A stretch of 47,137 nt of DNA. Source: JAAYHV01 sp035268985 (lineage in GTDB: Bacteria; Bacillota; Clostridia; Peptostreptococcales; Anaerovoracaceae). The stretch lies in assembly GCA_035268985.1 (NCBI GenBank), contig DATFJV010000134.1, forward strand, positions 1 through 47,137, given 5' to 3'. The notes under the pieces were generated by a model. That model saw only the letters and a program-made list of their open reading frames with translations. It did not search any database and had not been told where the DNA came from. Below are positions 42,859 through 47,137 of the stretch, piece after piece; position 1 is the stretch's first letter; every line of letters starts with the position of its first letter. Made by a program: the position numbers and the translations under genes.

Positions 42859-43353
42859 ATGAGAGATATGCAAATCAAAAAAGAAGTTGTTAGTGTTTTT
42901 GTACAAAACCAAGCGAATGTACTTACTAGAGTCGTAAGTCTATTTGGTAGAAGAGGATATAATATTGATTCACTCACTGTTTCAGCTACAAATAACCCTG
43001 AGATTTCAAGAATAACCATAGTTTTTAATGTGACTGATTCCTCATTAAAACAGATATTAACCCAAACAGAAAAACTGGAAGTGGTTGAAGATACATTTGT
43101 ACTCGAATCTGAAAACAGTGTTTATAGAGAATTACTACTTGTAAAAGTTGAGGCAAAAGATGATAATAGGGGTAAAATTAAAGAAATTGTAGAAATATAT
43201 AGAGGAAAGATCATTGATTTATCCCAAGAAAGTATGATAATTGAACTCACTGGTGTTACAGAAAAAATTGATGGATTATTAAAACTTTTAGAAAAATATA
43301 AAATATTAGATGTATGTAGAACTGGTGTAACCGGTTTATCAAGAGGAAACTAA
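42859..43353 (+). CDS. ilvN: Acetolactate synthase small (regulatory) subunit
   Basis: Regulatory partner of IlvB with an N-terminal ACT domain (VSVFVQNQANVLTRVVSLFGRRGYNI-like) that binds valine, and the ALS_ss C-terminal domain (LLLVKVEAKDD ... GRGN-type tail). 164 residues. Cotranscribed with ilvB and ilvC. Confidence 0.95.
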   Translation: MRDMQIKKEVVSVFVQNQANVLTRVVSLFGRRGYNIDSLTVSATNNPEISRITIVFNVTDSSLKQILTQTEKLEVVEDTFVLESENSVYRELLLVKVEAKDDNRGKIKEIVEIYRGKIIDLSQESMIIELTGVTEKIDGLLKLLEKYKILDVCRTGVTGLSRGN

Positions 43354-43371
43354 GTATAAAGGAGCACAAAA

Positions 43372-44367
<996 letters not shown>

Positions 44368-44382
44368 GCAATGGAGGAAATC

Positions 44383-46047
44383 ATGCCAAAAAATAGTGAT
44401 AATGTAACAAAAGGTATAGAAAGGGCGCCAGCTAGGAGTCTTTTTTATGCCATGGGATATACAAAAGAAGAATTGGAAAGACCACTGATAGCGGTAATTT
44501 CAGCGCACAGCGAAATAGTACCAGGTCACGTGAATTTGGACAAAATAACTGAAGCGGTAAAAGCAGGAGTTAGAATGGCTGGGGGCACTCCTATTGTAAT
44601 GCCAGCAATTGGTATTTGTGATGGTATTGCCATGGGACACATAGGGATGAAATATTCATTACCTTCCAGAGAACTTATAGCAGATAGCTGTGAGTCACTT
44701 ATATTGGCTCATGCTTTTGATGCAGCGGTTATGGTCCCTAACTGTGACAAAATCGTTCCGGGAATGGTAATGGCTGCAGTTCGGTTAAATCTTCCAACTG
44801 TAGTAGTATCAGGAGGACCTATGATGGCCGGCTTGGTTAAAGGTGAAGAGACGAGTCTTTCAAAAATGTTTGAAGCCGTGGGAGCAAGAAAAGCGGATAT
44901 GATAAATGATGACGAATTAGATGAATATGAGCAAAATGTCTGTCCTGGCTGTGGATCTTGCTCAGGAATGTATACAGCTAATAGTATGAACTGTTTATGT
45001 GAAGCTATAGGCATAGCTCTTCCTGGAAATGGTACAATACCTGCGGTAGAAAGCGGTAGGCTACAGCTTGCAAAAAAAGCTGGAATGAAAGTAATGGAAC
45101 TTTATGAAAAGGATATTAAAGCAAGGGATATAATAAATGAAAAATCTGTAGCCAATGCCATAACTTGTGATATGGCATTGGGATGTTCCACAAATAGTGT
45201 ATTGCATCTGCTGGGCATAGCTTATGAAGCAGGGGTGGAAGTTGATTTAAGGTGGTTTAATGAAATCAGTGCCAAGACCCCTAATCTTTGCCATCTGGCG
45301 CCTGCAGGGAATACTCATATGCATGATTTAAACAATGCTGGTGGGGTAGGAGCTGTTATGAAAGAGCTTTCAAAAAAGAATCTAATTGATGCAAGCTTGA
45401 TAACAGCTACGGGAAAATCTGTAGGCGAAAATATAAAAGACAAACGAATCAAGAATGAAAATTCGATTAGACCTATCAGTAATCCATATAGTGAAACTGG
45501 CGGTTTGCAAATACTATGGGGCAACATAGCAAAGGAGGGTTCTGTAGTAAAAAGAAGTGCAGTGGCACCAGAAATGATGCATTCGATATGCAAAGCCAGA
45601 GTCTTCGACAGTGAAGAAGCAGCCATTGAAGAAATTTATAAAGGCGGAATCAAAGAAGGAGACCTTGTGGTTATTAGATATGAAGGGCCTAAGGGTGGAC
45701 CAGGAATGAGGGAAATGTTAAATCCCACTAGTGCATTAGCTGGCATGAAACTGGATAAATCAGTAGCCCTTATAACCGACGGCAGATTTAGCGGGGCCAG
45801 TAGAGGCGCGTCCATTGGGCATGTATGTCCAGAAGCTGCTGCTGGCGGTAATATAGGCCTTCTAAAAGATGGAGATATAGTCGAAATAGATATCGAGAAA
45901 GCATATATAAATGCCAGAGTAACCGATGAAGAATTTGAAAGTAGGCGAAAAGAACAAGTTATGCCAGAACCAAAAATAAAAACGGGATGGCTAAATAGAT
46001 ATTCTAGATATGTGGCAGCATCAGCTAAAGGAGCTGTTATGGAGTAA
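44383..46047 (+). CDS. ilvD: Dihydroxy-acid dehydratase
   Basis: Iron-sulfur enzyme producing 2-oxoisovalerate and 2-oxo-3-methylvalerate. 554 residues. The cluster cysteines are in VPNCDKIVPGM (Cys121) and CPGCGSCSGMYTANSMNC (Cys187-193 region), and PISNPYSETGGL and TDGRFSGASRGASIGHVCPEAA are family blocks. An upstream in-frame ATG at 44371 overlaps the ribosome site GGAGG, so ATG 44383 is chosen. Last gene of ilvBNCD. Confidence 0.96.
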   Translation: MPKNSDNVTKGIERAPARSLFYAMGYTKEELERPLIAVISAHSEIVPGHVNLDKITEAVKAGVRMAGGTPIVMPAIGICDGIAMGHIGMKYSLPSRELIADSCESLILAHAFDAAVMVPNCDKIVPGMVMAAVRLNLPTVVVSGGPMMAGLVKGEETSLSKMFEAVGARKADMINDDELDEYEQNVCPGCGSCSGMYTANSMNCLCEAIGIALPGNGTIPAVESGRLQLAKKAGMKVMELYEKDIKARDIINEKSVANAITCDMALGCSTNSVLHLLGIAYEAGVEVDLRWFNEISAKTPNLCHLAPAGNTHMHDLNNAGGVGAVMKELSKKNLIDASLITATGKSVGENIKDKRIKNENSIRPISNPYSETGGLQILWGNIAKEGSVVKRSAVAPEMMHSICKARVFDSEEAAIEEIYKGGIKEGDLVVIRYEGPKGGPGMREMLNPTSALAGMKLDKSVALITDGRFSGASRGASIGHVCPEAAAGGNIGLLKDGDIVEIDIEKAYINARVTDEEFESRRKEQVMPEPKIKTGWLNRYSRYVAASAKGAVME

Positions 46048-46055
46048 GACTTGAT

Positions 46056-46084
46056 AAACGTGTGTAATTATTTATACACGTTTT
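46056..46084 (+). terminator. Intrinsic terminator after ilvD
   Basis: AAACGTGT pairs with ACACGTTT around a 12-base loop, followed by TTTG; the T run is short. Confidence 0.75.
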
Positions 46085-46113
46085 GTATTGTTATAAATAC
46101 TTTAGCTATTTAC

Positions 46114-46142
46114 TTGACTAAAGCATACAAAGATATTATACT
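46114..46142 (+). promoter_or_regulatory. SigA-type promoter for hisZ
   Basis: TTGACT, 17 bases, TATACT, 28 bases before the hisZ start codon. Confidence 0.75.
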
Positions 46143-46170
46143 AACGGGGATATTTAATTTTGGAGGCAAT

Positions 46171-47137
46171 ATGAAGGGAATTTACAATAAACTAACTAAA
46201 GAAGAAGCACTTCCTCTTATACTTAAAGAAATATATGAGAGTAGAGGTTACGAAAAATATACTATGGGAGAATTTATACCTTATGATATTTATATGGAAA
46301 ACAAGAATTTTTTAAGAGATGAAGGTATTATAACCTTTACAGGCGCAAATGGGAAACTCATGGCCTTAAAACCTGACGTGACTATGAGTGTAGTAAAAAA
46401 CATTACTGACGATACAATCACGAAAAAAATTTACTATTATGAAAATGTGTTTAGAATGTCAAATTCAATTAATCAATATGAAGAAATAAACCAAATAGGT
46501 GTGGAATTTATTGGAGGAGATGACCTGTATTCATCTACAGAGGTTATAGAGTTAGCATATAAGAGCCTAAAAGCTATAAGCGATAATTATATATTGAGTA
46601 TCAATGATATGGGCTTTATGTCAGGTTTAATTAAACATCTTGAGTTTAATGAAGAAGCTGAATACAAATTATTAAAAATATTGAAAAGCAAAAGTCAAAC
46701 TGAACTTAAAGAGTTTTGTAAAAAATATAGCCATGATGATAGATGCTTCGGTTATTTAGCTAAGATAGCAAAACTAGAGGGCCCGTTTAATGAAGTTTTA
46801 GAAGGAGCTAAAGACCTTTGTTTGAATGATGAAATGCTTTTAGCCCTTGATGAATTAAATGAGCTTTATGAAGCTTTAATGCAAATAGGCCTGGCAGATA
46901 ATATTAAGCTGGATTTATCCATTGTAAATGACCTTGACTATTATAATGGTATAATTTTCAAAGGTTATGTTGATGGTGTTCCAACGGCGGTTTTATCAGG
47001 TGGAAGATATGATAATCTTATGTATAGATTGAATAAAAAACAAGCGGCAGTAGGATTTGCCATATACCTGAGTTATCTTGATAGAATTATGAAAACCGAT
47101 AAAAAATATGATGCTGAAGCTGTGCTCTTCTATAATA
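46171..47137 (+). CDS. hisZ: ATP phosphoribosyltransferase regulatory subunit, 3' truncated by window
   Basis: HisZ is a histidyl-tRNA synthetase paralogue that binds the short HisG and makes it sensitive to histidine, in the first step of histidine synthesis. The visible 322 residues are of the class II synthetase fold: TFTGANGKLMALKPDVTMSVVK, YYYENVFR, QIGVEFIGGDD and LDYYNGIIFKGYV, LSGGRYDNLM. Lack of a complete histidyl motif and position at an operon start favour HisZ over HisS. TTGGAGG precedes the ATG. The frame is open to the last base. Confidence 0.88.
   Translation, partial: MKGIYNKLTKEEALPLILKEIYESRGYEKYTMGEFIPYDIYMENKNFLRDEGIITFTGANGKLMALKPDVTMSVVKNITDDTITKKIYYYENVFRMSNSINQYEEINQIGVEFIGGDDLYSSTEVIELAYKSLKAISDNYILSINDMGFMSGLIKHLEFNEEAEYKLLKILKSKSQTELKEFCKKYSHDDRCFGYLAKIAKLEGPFNEVLEGAKDLCLNDEMLLALDELNELYEALMQIGLADNIKLDLSIVNDLDYYNGIIFKGYVDGVPTAVLSGGRYDNLMYRLNKKQAAVGFAIYLSYLDRIMKTDKKYDAEAVLFYN

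Overview
The window is AT-rich, has Gram-positive style ribosome binding sites, a T-box riboswitch, trigger factor-clpP-clpX-lon gene order, a 2[4Fe-4S] ferredoxin and formate-tetrahydrofolate ligase. This points to an anaerobic member of the Bacillota, in or near Clostridia/Tissierellia. The species cannot be named from the sequence alone. Nearly all of the window is coding and most genes are housekeeping.

Layout. 1-9.9 kb: 3' part of uvrC, a DUF1292 protein, a 51-aa membrane protein, an FAD oxidoreductase, a tRNA-Leu(CAG), a membrane-anchored MsrAB fusion, glutamate racemase and phosphate acetyltransferase. A decayed group II intron follows and runs into the 3' end of deoC. Then come a small membrane protein, an NhaC-like antiporter and a CYTH protein. 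10-20.8 kb: protein quality control (tig, clpP, clpX, lon), engB, a DUF1232 protein, hpt, a PHP phosphoesterase, a GlpP-like protein, a beta-CASP RNase-like protein and udk. 20.8-21.7 kb: an EamA-type transporter.

21.8-29.3 kb: the accessory part. Eight of the genes are tightly packed and resemble a stripped-down Tad/Flp pilus or secretion machine: CpaB/SAF-like, TadZ/CpaE-like, CpaF ATPase, TadB-like, a short TadC-like protein, two tiny Flp-like proteins and two TadE/G-like proteins. Two exported proteins of unknown function lie upstream. No prepilin peptidase is visible. The four pilin-like proteins all begin MKNL directly before the membrane helix, with no leader and no G/E cleavage site. 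The TadZ-like protein lacks the Walker A lysine. This is the best candidate for an undescribed system in the window.

29.3-36.3 kb: ferredoxin, NUDIX hydrolase, a XerD-position tyrosine recombinase with three altered catalytic residues, rplS with a structured leader, rbgA, rnhB, fhs, rnhA and folD. fhs and folD together make the C1-tetrahydrofolate interconversions. 36.3-47.1 kb: branched-chain amino acid synthesis. The leuACDB operon on the minus strand sits behind a leucine T-box and is divergent from ilvBNCD on the plus strand. The start of a histidine operon (hisZ) runs off the end.
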